A DNA stretch of 64,000 nt from Pseudomonas sp. EpS/L25. GTDB lineage: Bacteria > Pseudomonadota > Gammaproteobacteria > Pseudomonadales > Pseudomonadaceae. Under the pieces are notes generated by a model. That model was not told the DNA's origin. It made no database searches and worked only from the letters and a program-made list of their open reading frames with translations. The position numbers and the translations under genes are program-made. The stretch is taken from the NCBI RefSeq assembly GCF_001512295.1, contig NZ_LNUP01000013.1:153615-217614 (forward strand), in the 5' to 3' direction. This document shows positions 26,958 through 35,474 of this stretch, one piece after another; within the stretch, counting starts at the first letter, position 1, and every line of letters starts with the position of its first letter.

Positions 26958-27745
26958 GCCAAGACGCCTCCCCCAGTCGCCTCGCTGCCCACCGTCTCAC
27001 CGTGGGCTACGGCGGCCTGCCGATCTGCGCCGACCTCGACGTGCGCCTGCCCGATGGGCGCTTCACCGTCATCATCGGCCCCAACGGCTGCGGCAAGTCG
27101 ACCCTGCTGCGCAGCCTGGCACGGTTGATCCGCCCCACGGCCGGCGAGGTGCGCCTGGACGGCCGGCTGATCCAGGAGCTGCCGACCCGCGAGGTGGCCC
27201 GCCGCATCGGCCTGCTGCCGCAGAGCGCGGTAGCGCCGGAGGACATCCGGGTCAGCGACCTGGTGGCTCGCGGGCGTCATCCCCATCGCCAGGCCTTCGC
27301 CGGCTGGACGGATGCCGACGAACGCGCGGTGCAGCACGCGCTGGAAGCCACCAACACCCTGGAACTGGCCGAGCGGGCGGTGGACAGCCTGTCCGGCGGC
27401 CAGCGCCAGCGGGTATGGATCGCCCTGGCGCTGGCCCAGGAAACGCCCCTGCTGCTGCTCGACGAACCCACTACCTTCCTCGACATCGCCCACCAGGTGG
27501 AGCTGATGGACCTGCTCTGCCGGCTCAATCGCGACGGCGGCCGGACGCTGGTGGCGGTGCTGCACGACCTCAACCAGGCCTGCCGCTACGCGGACCATAT
27601 CATCGCCCTGCGCGCCGGCCGCATCCTCGCCGAGGGGCCGCCGGCGGAGATCGTCACCCCCGCGCTGATCGAGGCGTTGTACGGCCTCAGGTGCGCGGTG
27701 ATCGAGAATCCGCTGGCGGGTACGCCGCTGGTGATTCCCTACTAG
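26954..27745 (+). CDS. Iron-siderophore ABC ATPase (FecE/FhuC-like)
   Basis: 263 residues from ATG 26954, overlapping the permease stop as ATGA. It energises uptake from the cytoplasmic side. Walker A is GPNGCGKST (about residue 37), the Q loop LLPQSAVAPEDI, the signature LSGGQRQRVWIALAL, Walker B LLLLDEPTTFLD and the switch His in VLHDLN. The length and the DIAHQ motif after the D-loop are typical of iron, B12 and haem ATPases. It is the last gene of the operon; a palindromic repeat pair follows. Confidence 0.95.
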   Translation: MSQDASPSRLAAHRLTVGYGGLPICADLDVRLPDGRFTVIIGPNGCGKSTLLRSLARLIRPTAGEVRLDGRLIQELPTREVARRIGLLPQSAVAPEDIRVSDLVARGRHPHRQAFAGWTDADERAVQHALEATNTLELAERAVDSLSGGQRQRVWIALALAQETPLLLLDEPTTFLDIAHQVELMDLLCRLNRDGGRTLVAVLHDLNQACRYADHIIALRAGRILAEGPPAEIVTPALIEALYGLRCAVIENPLAGTPLVIPY

Positions 27746-27752
27746 TCCCTCC

Positions 27753-27817
27753 CCGGAAAACGCTGCGCGCTTTTCCAGGCTACGCGTAGGGTGGACAACG
27801 GCGCAGCCTTGTCCACT
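27753..27817. repeat. Two palindromic repeats of the GTGGAAAAC family
   Basis: GGAAAACGCTGCGC with GCGCTTTTCC at 27755-27777, then GTGGACAACGGCGC with GCAGCCTTGTCCAC at 27791-27816. They share a layout with four more palindromes around 28.9 and 29.9-30.0 kb (arms like GTGGAAAAC/GTTTTCCAC around a GC-rich centre, often joined by CCCTAC). They look like a dispersed REP-like family and lie between genes only. Confidence 0.6.
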
Positions 27818-27890
27818 ACCCTGCTTCATGCTTGTCGGACGACCTCGCAAGTGCTCCACTGGCGCTGGAGAACAACAACCGGAGCCCGCC

Positions 27891-28862
27891 ATGCACATCG
27901 TCATTCCCGACGACTACCAGCACGTCGTCGAAACCCTGGACTGCTATCCCCTGCTCCAGCGCGCCGGGCACCAGGTGACGCTCTACCACGACGCCGAGCG
28001 CGACCCCAAGGTGTTGGTGGAGCGCTTCCGCGACGCCGATGCCCTGGTGCTGACCCGCGAGCGCACCCGCATCGACGCTGACCTGCTGGCGCACCTGCCA
28101 CGCCTCAAGCTGATCAGCCAGACCGGCAAGGCCACCGCCCACCTCGACGTGGCCGCCTGTACCCACCGGGGGATAGCGGTCTGCGAAGGCAGCGGTTCGC
28201 CGGTCTCCACCGCCGAGTTGACCTGGACGCTGATCCTGATGGCCCGCCGCAAGCTCAAGCCGGCCATCGATGCGCTCTATGCCGGCCGTTGGCAGGTCAA
28301 CCTGGGCGAGCGGCTGGATGGGCAGATCCTCGGCATCTGGGGCTACGGCAAGATCGGCCAGCGCCTGGCGCGCTACGGCCACGCCTTCGGCATGCCGGTG
28401 CTGGTCTGGGGCAGCGAGGACTCGCGCGCTCGCGCCGAAGCCGACGGCCATCGCGCGGCGACTAGCCAGGAGGCCTTCTTCGCCGAGGCCGATGTCGTCA
28501 GCCTGCACCTGAGATACAGCGAGCGCAGCCGCGGCTGCGTGCGCGCCGAGGACCTGGCACGCATGAAGAAGAGCGCCCTGCTGGTGAACACCGCCCGCGC
28601 CGGCCTGATCGAGCCCGGCGCCCTGCTCACCGCCCTGGAACTGGGCCATCCCGGCCAGGCGGCGCTGGACGTCTTCGACCAGGAACCCGTGGCGCCGGAC
28701 GATCCCCTGCTCGCCCACCCGCAGGTGCTCTGCACCCCGCACCTGGGCTACGTGGAAAAGCACAGCTACGAGCTTTACTTCGGCGAGGCCTTCGCCAACC
28801 TGGTGGGCTTCTTCGCCGGCGAACCCACGGGCGTCGCCAATCCAGAGGTGTTGGGTCGGTAG
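27891..28862 (+). CDS. D-isomer-specific 2-hydroxyacid dehydrogenase
   Basis: 323 residues from ATG 27891 with GGAG upstream. It is an NAD(P)-dependent oxidoreductase interconverting a 2-keto acid and a D-2-hydroxyacid. The N-terminal catalytic half contains RERTRIDADLLAHLPRLKLI and the GSGSPVSTAELTW dimer region. The nucleotide-binding domain has GIWGYGKIGQRLARYG (about residue 150), and the catalytic Arg-Glu-His set is in LVNTARAGLIEPGAL, FDQEPV and CTPHLGY. It resembles SerA-like and broad-specificity members; the substrate cannot be assigned. Monocistronic, flanked by palindromic repeats. Confidence 0.9.
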   Translation: MHIVIPDDYQHVVETLDCYPLLQRAGHQVTLYHDAERDPKVLVERFRDADALVLTRERTRIDADLLAHLPRLKLISQTGKATAHLDVAACTHRGIAVCEGSGSPVSTAELTWTLILMARRKLKPAIDALYAGRWQVNLGERLDGQILGIWGYGKIGQRLARYGHAFGMPVLVWGSEDSRARAEADGHRAATSQEAFFAEADVVSLHLRYSERSRGCVRAEDLARMKKSALLVNTARAGLIEPGALLTALELGHPGQAALDVFDQEPVAPDDPLLAHPQVLCTPHLGYVEKHSYELYFGEAFANLVGFFAGEPTGVANPEVLGR

Positions 28863-28874
28863 ACGTTGGTGCGC

Positions 28875-28949
28875 GTGGATAAGGCTGCGCCGTTATCCAC
28901 CCTACGCTTGCACCCTTGTAGCGTGGAAAACCGCGCAGCGTTTTCCACT
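28875..28949. repeat. Two palindromic repeats of the GTGGAAAAC family
   Basis: GTGGATAAGGCTGCGC with GTTATCCAC at 28875-28899, then GTGGAAAACCGCGCAGC with GTTTTCCAC at 28923-28947, separated by about 20 bases. They sit between two convergent genes, where such structures can act on both transcripts. Confidence 0.6.
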
Positions 28950-28966
28950 GTCCTGGCATGGCCCAC

Positions 28967-29854
28967 CTACGGCAGCCGTTCCCGCACCGCGGCGGCAAAG
29001 GCGGCGGGCGCTTCCTGGGGCAGGTTGTGCCCGCACCGGGGCAGCACCTGGTAGCGGAAGGGGCCGCGGAAATGCCGTGCCATCGCCGCTTCGTCCTGCA
29101 AGGTGCTCACTCCATCGTCCGCCCCGGCCAGCACCGTGGTGGGTACCGTGATCGGCGGCTGGGCCGCGAGGCGCGCTTCGGTCTCGGCATAGGCCGGATC
29201 GTCCGGCGCCAGGCCGTAGCGGTGGCGATAGGAGTGGATCACCGTCTCGACGAAGTCGGGATTGTCGAAGGCCGCCGCGGTGCGCTCGTAGATGGCATCG
29301 CTGAAGCGCCAGGTGGGCGACCACAGCGACCAGAGCAGGCGACAGAACTCCCGGCGCTGCGCCGCAAGGCCGGCACGACCACGCTCGCCGTGGAAGTAGT
29401 ACTGATACCAGTAGCGCAGCTCCGCTGCCGGTGCGGCCGGCTGGGTCGCGGCGCGGGCGATGTCCTGGATGGGATAGCCGTCGCCCAGCACCAGTCCGCT
29501 CACCCGCGCCGGCCAGAGGGCGGCGACGATACCGGCGGCCCGCCCACCCCAGTCGTAGCCGGCCAGCGTCGCACGGTCCAGGCCCAGGGCGTCGAGTAGC
29601 GCCAGGACATCGTGGGCCAGGGCGGCCTGCTGACCGGAGCGTGGGGTGTCGGCGCTCCGATACTGGGTGGCGCCATAGCCCCGCAGATAGGGCACATAGA
29701 CCCGGCAGCCACTGGTGGCCAGCTCATTCGCCACCTCGTCGTAGGCGTGGACGTCGTAGGGAAAGCCGTGCAGCAGCAGGACCGGATGGCCATTTGTCGG
29801 CCCCTGGACCTGGTAGGCCACGTCCAGTACGCCGGCCTGGATGGAGGTGAGCAT
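28967..29854 (-). CDS. Alpha/beta hydrolase of the epoxide hydrolase type
   Basis: 295 residues from ATG 29854 with a GGAGA ribosome site. Family motifs are LLLHGFPYD (HGFP oxyanion loop, about residue 30) and GYDWGGRAAG (about residue 105), where the nucleophile is Asp rather than Ser, as in soluble epoxide hydrolases and haloalkane dehalogenases. The acid is probably in LAGADDGVS and the His is in RCGHNLPQEAP. There is no signal peptide, so cytoplasmic. The natural substrate is unknown. It stands alone between clusters of palindromic repeats. Confidence 0.88.
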   Translation of the reverse strand: MLTSIQAGVLDVAYQVQGPTNGHPVLLLHGFPYDVHAYDEVANELATSGCRVYVPYLRGYGATQYRSADTPRSGQQAALAHDVLALLDALGLDRATLAGYDWGGRAAGIVAALWPARVSGLVLGDGYPIQDIARAATQPAAPAAELRYWYQYYFHGERGRAGLAAQRREFCRLLWSLWSPTWRFSDAIYERTAAAFDNPDFVETVIHSYRHRYGLAPDDPAYAETEARLAAQPPITVPTTVLAGADDGVSTLQDEAAMARHFRGPFRYQVLPRCGHNLPQEAPAAFAAAVRERLP

Positions 29855-29927
29855 GGGGATCTCCGCCTGGGGTCGTTGTAGAGCGGATCGGTGTGGACGG
29901 AGGGAGTTCCCGACCTGGCAGCGTCGC

Positions 29928-30021
29928 GTGGAAAACGCTGCGCGGTTTTCCACCCTACCAGGCTGTCTTATCGCTGCGGGGATACCTCACGTAGCGTGGA
30001 AAACGGCGCAGCCTTTTCCAC
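29928..30021. repeat. Two palindromic repeats of the GTGGAAAAC family
   Basis: GTGGAAAACGCTGCGC with GGTTTTCCAC at 29928-29953 and GTGGAAAACGGCGC with CCTTTTCCAC at 29996-30021. This 337-base gap between the hydrolase and permease genes holds only these, a diverged CT-rich hairpin near 30056 and a REP element at 30145. Confidence 0.6.
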
Positions 30022-30144
30022 TGGAGACCTGGTGGCGAGGAGGCCCTCATCCCAACCCTCTCCCCGAGGGACAGAGGGCTATCCGAGCAGGCGTTCAGTT
30101 TCATCAGCCACGGCAAGATCACGTCAAACCGGCGTGCCTCTTCC

Positions 30145-30186
30145 TGTAGGAGCGGTCGCATCGGCGGACCGCCATGGCCGCGATAT
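30145..30186. repeat. REP element (GTAGGAGC type)
   Basis: TGTAGGAGCGGTCGC leads into CGGACCGCCATGGCCGCG, the layout seen at 48.4, 48.5, 48.8, 55.9 and 63.8 kb. This pattern is typical of Pseudomonas repetitive extragenic palindromes. Confidence 0.7.
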
Positions 30187-30191
30187 CCCCG

Positions 30192-30971
30192 CTACCCCGC
30201 CAGATACCGTCCGATCAGCGTCACCCCCGACACCAGCACCAGCCAGGTCACCAACCGGGTGAAGCGTTCCCGCGACAGGCGGCGCTGCAGGTGGCGGCCG
30301 ATCCAGCCGCCGAGCAGCATGGCCGGCAGCAGGCAGACCGCGAGGAGCAGCAGGCTGCCGTCGCTGTAGGCCCCGGCGATCAGCAGCAGGGCGATGCGGA
30401 TGGAGGCGCTGCAGCCGATGAGGAAACTCTGGGTACCACGGATGGCGTTCTTGTCCTGCAGGCGGCCGTTGAGATAGAGCGCATAGAGGAAGCCGCCGCT
30501 GCCGAACAGGGCGCCGCAGAGGCCCCCTACCCCGCCCGCCGGGATCGACCAGGCCGGCGCCAGCTGGCGGAAGCCCTTGGGGGTGAGCAGGCTGTAGGTG
30601 GAATAGGCCACCACGAAGAGCCCCAACCAGAGCATCAGCAGCCGCGCATCGGTGCGCATCAGCAGGTAGGTGCCCAGGGCGGCGCCGAGCAGCAGCATGG
30701 GCAGCAGTCGCCTGAGTTCGCGCCCGGCGATGGCGCGGCGATCCGGCAGCCAGTTGTGGAAGGAGGCGAGGAAATCCAGCATCACCAGCAAGGGCACGAT
30801 GCGCGACAGGGGCATCCAGCTGGTGAGCAAGGGACCGGCGACCAGGGCGCTACCGAAGCCGGCGACGCCAAAGATCAGATAGGCCAGGACCACGATGGCC
30901 TCGATGAACAGCCAGTCGAGCGGGCTGAAGGCGGGAGTAAGGGCAGCGAGGGTTTCGAGCATGGGGCGCAT
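30192..30971 (-). CDS. TSUP-family (TauE/SafE) membrane permease
   Basis: 259 residues with seven to eight hydrophobic spans. The TSUP signature appears twice: VLAYLIFGVAGFGSALVAGP near residue 32 and GGVGGLCGALFGSGG near residue 147. Family members export sulfite, sulfonates or related small anions across the inner membrane; this substrate is unknown. The start may be ATG 30971 or the ATG three codons later. Upstream by 40 bases in the same direction is the PRISE reductase gene, so the two could be co-transcribed. Confidence 0.88.
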   Translation of the reverse strand: MRPMLETLAALTPAFSPLDWLFIEAIVVLAYLIFGVAGFGSALVAGPLLTSWMPLSRIVPLLVMLDFLASFHNWLPDRRAIAGRELRRLLPMLLLGAALGTYLLMRTDARLLMLWLGLFVVAYSTYSLLTPKGFRQLAPAWSIPAGGVGGLCGALFGSGGFLYALYLNGRLQDKNAIRGTQSFLIGCSASIRIALLLIAGAYSDGSLLLLAVCLLPAMLLGGWIGRHLQRRLSRERFTRLVTWLVLVSGVTLIGRYLAG

Positions 30972-31010
30972 CCTGCGACGAGATGCCGCATTCTGCGCCC
31001 CGGGAGCGGC

Positions 31011-32075
31011 CTAGGGAATCAGGCGTTGCGCCCGCAGCCGGGTGAAGAGGTCGAGAAAGCTCGCCCGGGTGTCGCGATAGCCGAAGAAGCCCAGGTCACG
31101 ACTCTTGGTCATGTCGTTGAGGCACTCGAGCTCGCGGCCCAGGTCGGCGTCGCTGTGCCACCAGGAGGCGAGCTTGTCTACGTCGGCTTCCACCAGGTCG
31201 TGCTCCTCGGCCAGCTGGCGCCACTGCGCCGGCGCCTTGTCCTTCATCCGCGCTTCCAGCGGCATGGGCTGCTCGGGATAGGGCGCCGGTTCCAGCTCGA
31301 AGAAGGCGGCGATCTCGCCCCACAGCCAGCGCCAGCGGAAGACGTCGCCGTTGACGGTGTTGAACGCCTGGTTGCGCGCCGCCGGCGCCAGGGCCGCCCA
31401 CTCCAGCTGCTCGGCGAGCAGGCCGGCGTCGGTGACGTCGGTAAGGCTGTCCCACTGGGTACGGGAACCGGGGAAGACGAAGGGCTGGCCGGTGGCCTTG
31501 CACAGCGAGGCGTAGACCGCCAGGGTCAGGCCCATGTTCATGGCGTTGGTGCCCTTGGCCTGGCCGATCATGCTGTGGGAGCGATGCACGCTCCAGCCGA
31601 AGCCATGGCGCTCGGCGGCGGCGAAGAGGATGTCTTCCAGGGTGTAGTAGAAGTTGGCGCCGGCCTGGCGCGGTTCGCTTTCACGGAAGGGGGTCTCGGC
31701 CTTGCCGCTGCCGTATTCCTCGAAGGAACCCAGGTAGTGCTTGGTGCCGGTGACCAGCGCCAGGTGCTGCAGCGGCGCGCCGTCCAAGGCCTGACAGAGG
31801 TTATCCATCATGGCGCCATTGGCCTCGACGTTTTCCTTCTCGGTGGCACGGCGGGTCCAGGTGCAGAAGAACACGTGGCTGATCGGCAGGCCGGCCAGGG
31901 CCCGGCGGGTGGACTCGGCATCGAGCAGGTCGGCGGCGACCGGGATGACGCCTTCCTGGGCCACCGGCTTGCGCGCCAGACCGTAGACGGTCCAGCCGGA
32001 AGCGACCAGGGTGTTGGCCAGGTTGTAGCCGGAAATGCCGGTGACGCCGACGATGAGAGCGGTGCCCTTGCGCAT
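31011..32075 (-). CDS. PRISE-type short-chain reductase (progesterone 5-beta-reductase/iridoid synthase-like)
   Basis: 354 residues. The NADPH Rossmann motif is IVGVTGISGYNLA (about residue 8). PRISE-specific motifs follow: VFFCTWTRR, LALVTGTKHYLG (the Lys of the TGxKxY motif), and NFYYTLEDILF with the catalytic Tyr. PRISE enzymes reduce activated C=C bonds of enones; bacterial members often act on small enones or enals. There is no signal peptide. The gene diverges from the LysR regulator gene to its right, which is probably its regulator, and precedes the TSUP permease gene. Confidence 0.88.
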   Translation of the reverse strand: MRKGTALIVGVTGISGYNLANTLVASGWTVYGLARKPVAQEGVIPVAADLLDAESTRRALAGLPISHVFFCTWTRRATEKENVEANGAMMDNLCQALDGAPLQHLALVTGTKHYLGSFEEYGSGKAETPFRESEPRQAGANFYYTLEDILFAAAERHGFGWSVHRSHSMIGQAKGTNAMNMGLTLAVYASLCKATGQPFVFPGSRTQWDSLTDVTDAGLLAEQLEWAALAPAARNQAFNTVNGDVFRWRWLWGEIAAFFELEPAPYPEQPMPLEARMKDKAPAQWRQLAEEHDLVEADVDKLASWWHSDADLGRELECLNDMTKSRDLGFFGYRDTRASFLDLFTRLRAQRLIP

Positions 32076-32196
32076 GAAACCTCCAGATAGGAAAGGAAAG
32101 GGGCCTGCAGCGGTGCAGGCGCTGTAGATAAGGGAGTGCCTTGTCTCAGGGTTGATTCCAGCCTATTGGAGAATTAACGGCGTATCCTGGGTATAA

Positions 32197-32223
32197 ATTC
32201 CTTTTTCACAGGAATCAGATTCC
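32197..32223. promoter_or_regulatory. Overlapping palindromes, candidate LysR operator
   Basis: GGAATC-A-GATTCC (32211-32223) is a perfect inverted repeat. It overlaps a second, ATTCCT-N7-AGGAAT (32197-32215). Both lie between the divergent PRISE and LysR genes, close to the regulator start, where LysR proteins normally bind. The pairing with this regulator is inference. Confidence 0.5.
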
Positions 32224-32240
32224 ATAATCAGGAGCCGGCC

Positions 32241-33173
32241 TTGTATTCCTCCGAACGCCTCAAGGGCCTCGACGTCTTCGTCACCGTGGCCGACCTCGGC
32301 AGCTTCACCGCCGCTGGCGAGCGCCTCAATCTCACCGGTTCGGCCGTCGGCAAGAGCGTGGCGCGGCTGGAAAGCCGGCTGGGCGTGCGGCTGTTCCAGC
32401 GCACCACGCGGCGGCTGAGCCTCACCGAAGCGGGTGCCAGCTTCTATCGCACCTGCACGGAGGTGCTGGCCGAGCTGGAACAGGCCGAATTGGGGCTGAC
32501 CGCCCAGGACGAGAAACCCCACGGCCGGGTGCGCATCGACCTGCCCGCCTCCTATGGCCGGCTGCATGTGCTGCCGTTGATCCTGGAACTGCTGCACCGT
32601 TATCCCCTGTTGCAACCGGATCTGTCGCTGTCGGATCGTTTCGTCGATCCCGTCCACGAGGGCATCGACATCCTGGTGCGCATCGGCGGCTCCGACGCCT
32701 GGCCAGCCAGCCTGGGGCATCGTTTCCTGGGCACCCAGCGCCAGGTCTTTTGCGCCGCTCCGGCCTATCTCGCCCGACACGGGCGACCCCGGACCCCTAC
32801 CGACCTGGTCGATCACCAGTGCATCGGCTTTCGCCAGGCCGACGGCCTGGTCAGCCCCTGGCAACTGCGCGGCGAGCAGCCCGGCGACAGCGAACGCTGG
32901 ATCTTCCAGCCGCGGCTGGTGGTGGGCGACGGCGAAGGCGAGGTCCTGGCCGCCCTGGCCGGCCATGGCATCGCCCAGTTGCCGACCTGGCTGATCGCCA
33001 CGCACCTGGCCAGCGGTGCCCTGGTGGACGTGCTGCCCGAGCATGGCGTCGAGGGCTCGCCGATCAACCTGGTATGGCCGCGCAGCCGGGAGACCCTGCC
33101 GCGGGTACGCGTGCTGCTCGACCACCTGGCCAGCCGGCTGCTCGCGACGGTGGCGCCGAAGATTCCACGCTGA
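32241..33173 (+). CDS. LysR-family transcriptional regulator
   Basis: 310 residues from TTG 32241 with AGGAG ten bases upstream. The winged helix-turn-helix is at residues 8-65 (VFVTVADLGSFTAAGERLNL, then VGKSVARLESRLGVRLFQRT). The effector domain follows (HGRVRIDLPASYGRLHVLPL). The sequence is of the AaeR/DmlR-like subgroup, with RTTRRLSLTEAG. It probably controls the divergent PRISE gene and itself, as is usual for divergent LysR pairs. Effector unknown, likely the enzyme's substrate. Confidence 0.92.
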   Translation: MYSSERLKGLDVFVTVADLGSFTAAGERLNLTGSAVGKSVARLESRLGVRLFQRTTRRLSLTEAGASFYRTCTEVLAELEQAELGLTAQDEKPHGRVRIDLPASYGRLHVLPLILELLHRYPLLQPDLSLSDRFVDPVHEGIDILVRIGGSDAWPASLGHRFLGTQRQVFCAAPAYLARHGRPRTPTDLVDHQCIGFRQADGLVSPWQLRGEQPGDSERWIFQPRLVVGDGEGEVLAALAGHGIAQLPTWLIATHLASGALVDVLPEHGVEGSPINLVWPRSRETLPRVRVLLDHLASRLLATVAPKIPR

Positions 33174-33407
33174 CGTTCGCCCGTCGACCAAGGCCTCAGG
33201 CCGGCCCCGCGACACGGGAACATCCCTTCACCACCCCAAGTCGTAAAACGTCGTACCTGCACAGTTGCCAAGTTCCATCGATGGGCGACATGACGATTAT
33301 CGAGACGATCGATTGGCGACCCGGGCTTCGGCTCCGCAGGATCGATGGTTTGTCATTCGGCCAGGCCAACCTGGCTGTACCGTTCCACCACCTAGATGAG
33401 GTATCCC

Positions 33408-34475
33408 ATGAGCCAAGCCCAAGGCTACGCTGCCCAGTCCGCCGACCAGCCCCTGGCGCCCTACTCCTTCGAGCGGCGCGAACCCGGCGCCCACGACGTG
33501 CAGATCGACATCCTCTTCTGCGGCGTCTGCCATTCCGACCTGCACACCGCCCGTAACGAGTGGAACAACACCCTCTACCCCTCCGTGCCCGGTCACGAGA
33601 TCGTCGGCAAGGTGACCGCGGTCGGTGCCCACGTGAAGAACTTCAAGGTCGGCGACACCGTCGGCGTCGGCTGCATGGTCGACAGCTGCCAGCACTGCGC
33701 CCCCTGTGACGCAGGCGAGGAGTCCTACTGCGAGAACGGCTTCACCGGCACCTACAACGGCAACCTCTACGGTGGCAGCGAGAACACCCAGGGCGGCTAC
33801 TCCGACCACATCGTGGTCAACGAGAAGTTCGTGCTCAAGGTGAGCCACACCGAGAACCTGGCCGCCGTGGCGCCGCTGCTGTGCGCCGGCATCACCACCT
33901 ACTCGCCGCTGGCCCACTGGAAGGTCGGTCCGGGCAAGAAGGTCGGCATCGTCGGCCTGGGCGGCCTCGGCCACATGGGCGTGAAGATCGCCCACGCCAT
34001 GGGTGCCCATGTGGTGCTCTTCACCACCAGCGCGGGCAAGAAGGACGATGCCCTGCGCCTGGGCGCCGACGAGGTGGTGGTGTCGAAGAACGAGGACGAG
34101 ATGGCCGCCCACGCAGGCAGCTTCGACTTCATCCTCAACACCGTGGCCGCGCCGCACAACCTGGACGCCTTCCTCACCCTGCTGAAGTGGGACGGCACCA
34201 TGACCCTGGTCGGCGTACCCGCCGAGCCGCACCCCGCGCCCAGCGTGTTCAACCTGGTGATGAAGCGCCGCCAACTGGCCGGCTCGCTCATCGGTGGCAT
34301 CCGCGAGACCCAGGAGATGCTGGACTTCTGCGCCAAGCATGGCATCGTCTCGGACATCGAGCAGATCGCCATCCAGGACATCAACGACGCCTATGAGCGC
34401 ATGCTCAAGAGCGATGTGAAGTACCGCTTCGTGATCGACATGCAGAGCCTCAAGCAGGGCCAGACCGCGGCCTGA
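33408..34475 (+). CDS. Zinc-dependent NAD(P) alcohol dehydrogenase (cinnamyl-alcohol/YahK type)
   Basis: 355 residues from ATG 33408, preceded by a GAGG site. Catalytic zinc ligands are in FCGVCHSDLH and PGHEIVGKV. The structural zinc lobe is MVDSCQHCAPCDAGEESYC. The cofactor fold is IVGLGGLGHMGVKIA (about residue 180). The GTYNG and SEN loops match the YahK/CAD-type subfamily that reduces aldehydes with NADPH. Cytoplasmic. The upstream 230 bases hold no gene; the product's role (aldehyde detoxification) is inferred from the family. Confidence 0.92.
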   Translation: MSQAQGYAAQSADQPLAPYSFERREPGAHDVQIDILFCGVCHSDLHTARNEWNNTLYPSVPGHEIVGKVTAVGAHVKNFKVGDTVGVGCMVDSCQHCAPCDAGEESYCENGFTGTYNGNLYGGSENTQGGYSDHIVVNEKFVLKVSHTENLAAVAPLLCAGITTYSPLAHWKVGPGKKVGIVGLGGLGHMGVKIAHAMGAHVVLFTTSAGKKDDALRLGADEVVVSKNEDEMAAHAGSFDFILNTVAAPHNLDAFLTLLKWDGTMTLVGVPAEPHPAPSVFNLVMKRRQLAGSLIGGIRETQEMLDFCAKHGIVSDIEQIAIQDINDAYERMLKSDVKYRFVIDMQSLKQGQTAA

Positions 34476-34496
34476 TCCGCGTTCGTCGCCCCAGCC

Positions 34497-34530
34497 ACAA
34501 CGCCCGCGCCCGTCGCGGGCGTTGTCATTT
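34497..34530 (+). terminator. Terminator after the alcohol dehydrogenase gene
   Basis: Arms ACAACGCCCGCG and CGCGGGCGTTGT form a 12-base stem around a CCCGT loop at 34497-34525, followed by CATTT. It starts 21 bases past the stop. Confidence 0.8.
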
Positions 34531-34594
34531 CCGGTAACGCATTTTCGCTACGCTTCGCGGTCCTAGCGTTGACGACAACCAAGAGACAGCCGCC

Positions 34595-35455
34595 ATGCAA
34601 TGGGACAAGGGACAACGTAGCGACAACGTCGAGCAGGCCAGCGGCGGACGCGGCCTCAAGATCGGCGGCGGCCTGGGTCTGGGCGGCGTGGCCATCGTGG
34701 TGGTGTTCGGCCTGCTCAGCGGCCAGAGCCCGACGCAGATCCTCGGCACCCTGATCAGCCTCAGCGGCCAGGGCGCCCCCACCCAGCAGCAGACCACCGC
34801 CCCGGCCGACAATCGCCAGGTGGACTTCGTCCGCGTGGTGCTGGGCGAGACCGAAAACACCTGGACGCGCATCTTCCAGGCCCATGGCGAGCAGTACCAG
34901 CCGCCCAAGCTGGTGCTGTTCAACGGCCAGGTGCAATCCGGCTGCGGCGGCGCCACGGCGGCCAGCGGCCCCTTCTACTGCCCGGTGGACGGCAAGGTCT
35001 ACCTGGACCTGACCTTCTTCCAGGAGCTGCAGCAGCGCTTCGGCGCCGACGGCGACTTCGCCCGTGCCTACGTGATCGCCCACGAGGTCGGCCACCATGT
35101 GCAGAACCTGACCGGCACCACCAGCAAGATGGAAGCGGCGCGCCGCCGTGGCATCCCCACCGAGGGCGCCACCGGGTTGTCGGTACGCCTGGAGTTGCAG
35201 GCCGACTGCTACGCCGGGGTCTGGGCCAACGATGCCCAGCAGCGATTGAACTGGCTGGACCCGGGCGACCTGGAGAAAGCCTTGAACGCCGCCAATGCCA
35301 TCGGTGATGATCGCCTGCAACGCCAGGCCCAGGGACGCGTGGTGCCGGATTCCTTCACCCATGGCAGCTCGGCGCAACGGGTGAAGTGGTTCCGCACCGG
35401 CTTCGACAGCGGCAAGGTGGAAAGCTGCAATACCTTCGCTACGCAGGCGCTCTGA
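34595..35455 (+). CDS. YpfJ-family putative zinc metallopeptidase, membrane anchored
   Basis: 286 residues. One N-terminal span (about 28-42, GLGLGGVAIVVVFGLLSG) anchors it, with the catalytic part outside. The zinc motif HEVGHHVQ lies at about residue 167, with a downstream acidic segment LELQADCYAGVWA that supplies the further ligand, as in the neutral zinc metallopeptidase family (PF04228). Conserved FCSGCGGATAASGPFYCP-like region is present as QSGCGGATAASGPFYCPVDG. The physiological substrate is unknown. The esterase-like secreted protein gene starts 20 bases downstream, so a shared transcript is likely. Confidence 0.9.
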   Translation: MQWDKGQRSDNVEQASGGRGLKIGGGLGLGGVAIVVVFGLLSGQSPTQILGTLISLSGQGAPTQQQTTAPADNRQVDFVRVVLGETENTWTRIFQAHGEQYQPPKLVLFNGQVQSGCGGATAASGPFYCPVDGKVYLDLTFFQELQQRFGADGDFARAYVIAHEVGHHVQNLTGTTSKMEAARRRGIPTEGATGLSVRLELQADCYAGVWANDAQQRLNWLDPGDLEKALNAANAIGDDRLQRQAQGRVVPDSFTHGSSAQRVKWFRTGFDSGKVESCNTFATQAL

Positions 35456-35474
35456 CCTGCCCAGGAGTTCCTCG

